Source: Candidatus Heimdallarchaeota archaeon
GTDB taxonomy: Archaea > Asgardarchaeota > Heimdallarchaeia > JABLTI01
Direction of reading: 5' to 3'
DNA: 5,317 bases
NCBI GenBank assembly: GCA_030667035.1
Contig: DAOUWQ010000144.1
Location: forward strand, 1 to 5,317
Position numbers and translations under genes: made by a program. The notes below the pieces were generated by a model. It saw only the letters and a list, made by a program, of their open reading frames with translations. It was not told where the DNA came from and ran no database searches. This document shows, piece by piece, positions 4,714 through 5,317 of the stretch. Every line of letters begins with the position of its first letter. The first letter of the stretch is position 1.

Positions 4714-5317
4714 TTGGAACAAATAGTTATAGACTGGCTTTTACAATCGGAACATTTTGTAGAATATAATACAAAAATTGAATTCTTGAAATTAAAGGAA
4801 ACGAACGAAGAAATTAGGGAAATCAAATCAAGAATCTTGGAAGATCAGAGAATAACAACTATTATTGAGGAATTATTGCATTGGCCTGGGGGAGTTTTGA
4901 AACGGCACAATGATGCTAAACATTTAATCCATAAATTATCATTGATTGCTGATATTGGAATGAAAAAAGAAGACTCTAAAATCGGAAAAATAACCGAACG
5001 AATACTCAAGAACCAATCATCAGAGGGAGCTTTTGAGATTATTATGAATATACCAACTCATTTCGGTGGTTCAGGAGAGGATGAATCCACCTGGATGTTA
5101 TGCGATACCCCGACAGTTTTGTATTCATTAATGAAACTAGGTTTGAAAGGAGTTGATAAATTAGAAGTAGCATATGATCATTTAGTCAGTTTGAAGAAAG
5201 AGAATGGTTGGCATTGTACTGCTTCAGAGAAATTAGGAAAGTTCAGAGGTCCAGGAAGAAAAGGAGACCCCTGCCCATATGCTAATCTAATTACTTTGAA
5301 AGCTTTAATTCAACACC
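4714..5317 (+). CDS. Terpenoid-cyclase-like alpha/alpha-toroid protein (partial, right edge)
   Basis: Open from TTG 4714 for 201 codons to the right edge; the C-terminus is missing. Seen: an N-terminal VIDWLLQSEHFVEYNT; HWPGG (residues 56-60) and KRHNDAKH (63-70); FGGSGE (117-122) and WMLCDTP (127-133); NGWHCTAS (164-171) and GKFRGPGRKGDPCPYANL (175-192). From memory these blocks match a family of about 300 residues in bacteria and archaea with a prenyltransferase/squalene-cyclase-like helical barrel, often called 'nitrogen fixation protein NifH' in databases; it is not nitrogenase reductase, having no P-loop. Its reaction is unknown. The start is uncertain: the frame is open back to ATG 4582 and ATG 4591, which would add a hydrophobic 41-44 residue extension, while GTG 4705 and TTG 4714 follow a GGTGG/GGAG sequence and the TATA box. 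I chose TTG 4714 because the family-like N-terminus begins there. It is divergent from the TPR gene. Confidence 0.8.
   Translation, partial: MEQIVIDWLLQSEHFVEYNTKIEFLKLKETNEEIREIKSRILEDQRITTIIEELLHWPGGVLKRHNDAKHLIHKLSLIADIGMKKEDSKIGKITERILKNQSSEGAFEIIMNIPTHFGGSGEDESTWMLCDTPTVLYSLMKLGLKGVDKLEVAYDHLVSLKKENGWHCTASEKLGKFRGPGRKGDPCPYANLITLKALIQH

Noticed and set aside
4682..4726. A 14-codon ORF (MKLIVSGWWRFWNK) rich in tryptophan, just ahead of and overlapping the proposed TTG start of the cyclase-like gene, like an attenuator leader peptide.
   Set aside because: The predicted transcription start near 4700 lies after its ATG, no tryptophan-related gene follows, and such short ORFs are common by chance.

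Overview
The window looks like archaeal chromosomal DNA that is strongly AT-rich (about one third G+C by eye). The reasons are promoter-like TATA elements placed for very short or absent leaders, no convincing bacterial -35/-10 pairs, few Shine-Dalgarno sequences, frequent AGA codons for arginine, and a long TPR protein of a kind I associate with Asgard archaea (Heimdall/Loki-type genomes). The Asgard placement is inference: there is no rRNA, ribosomal protein or eukaryotic signature gene here to prove it.

Layout. Positions 1-496 (minus) hold most of a flavodoxin-fold protein that runs off the left edge and resembles the flavodoxin half of EFR1-type flavodoxin/ferredoxin proteins. Positions 595-1797 (minus) hold a PLP-dependent class III aminotransferase. 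It is followed by a hairpin that could act as its terminator or as an operator for the flavodoxin gene. A 112-bp divergent promoter region separates it from a short-chain dehydrogenase/reductase at 1910-2749 (plus). That gene converges, across 56 bp, on a 574-residue TPR protein at 2806-4530 (minus). A second divergent intergenic region leads to a right-edge partial gene (about 4714-5317, plus) for an alpha/alpha-toroid, terpenoid-cyclase-like protein of a family often mislabelled 'nitrogen fixation protein NifH'. No intergenic gap reaches 300 bp, and I see no tRNA, rRNA, mobile element or CRISPR array.

How the genes may work together. The aminotransferase and the reductase share a divergent promoter region, and an identical 13-bp block covers the start codon of each, so co-regulation is plausible. 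A transaminase making an aldehyde or ketone and an SDR reducing it would be chemically sensible, but no substrate can be read from the sequence. The TPR protein is a likely protein-interaction scaffold. I see no clearly new multi-gene system. The best leads are the Asn in place of the usual PLP-contacting Asp in the aminotransferase, the dyads around the promoters, the uncertain start of the cyclase-like gene, and the unusual repeat spacing in the TPR protein.
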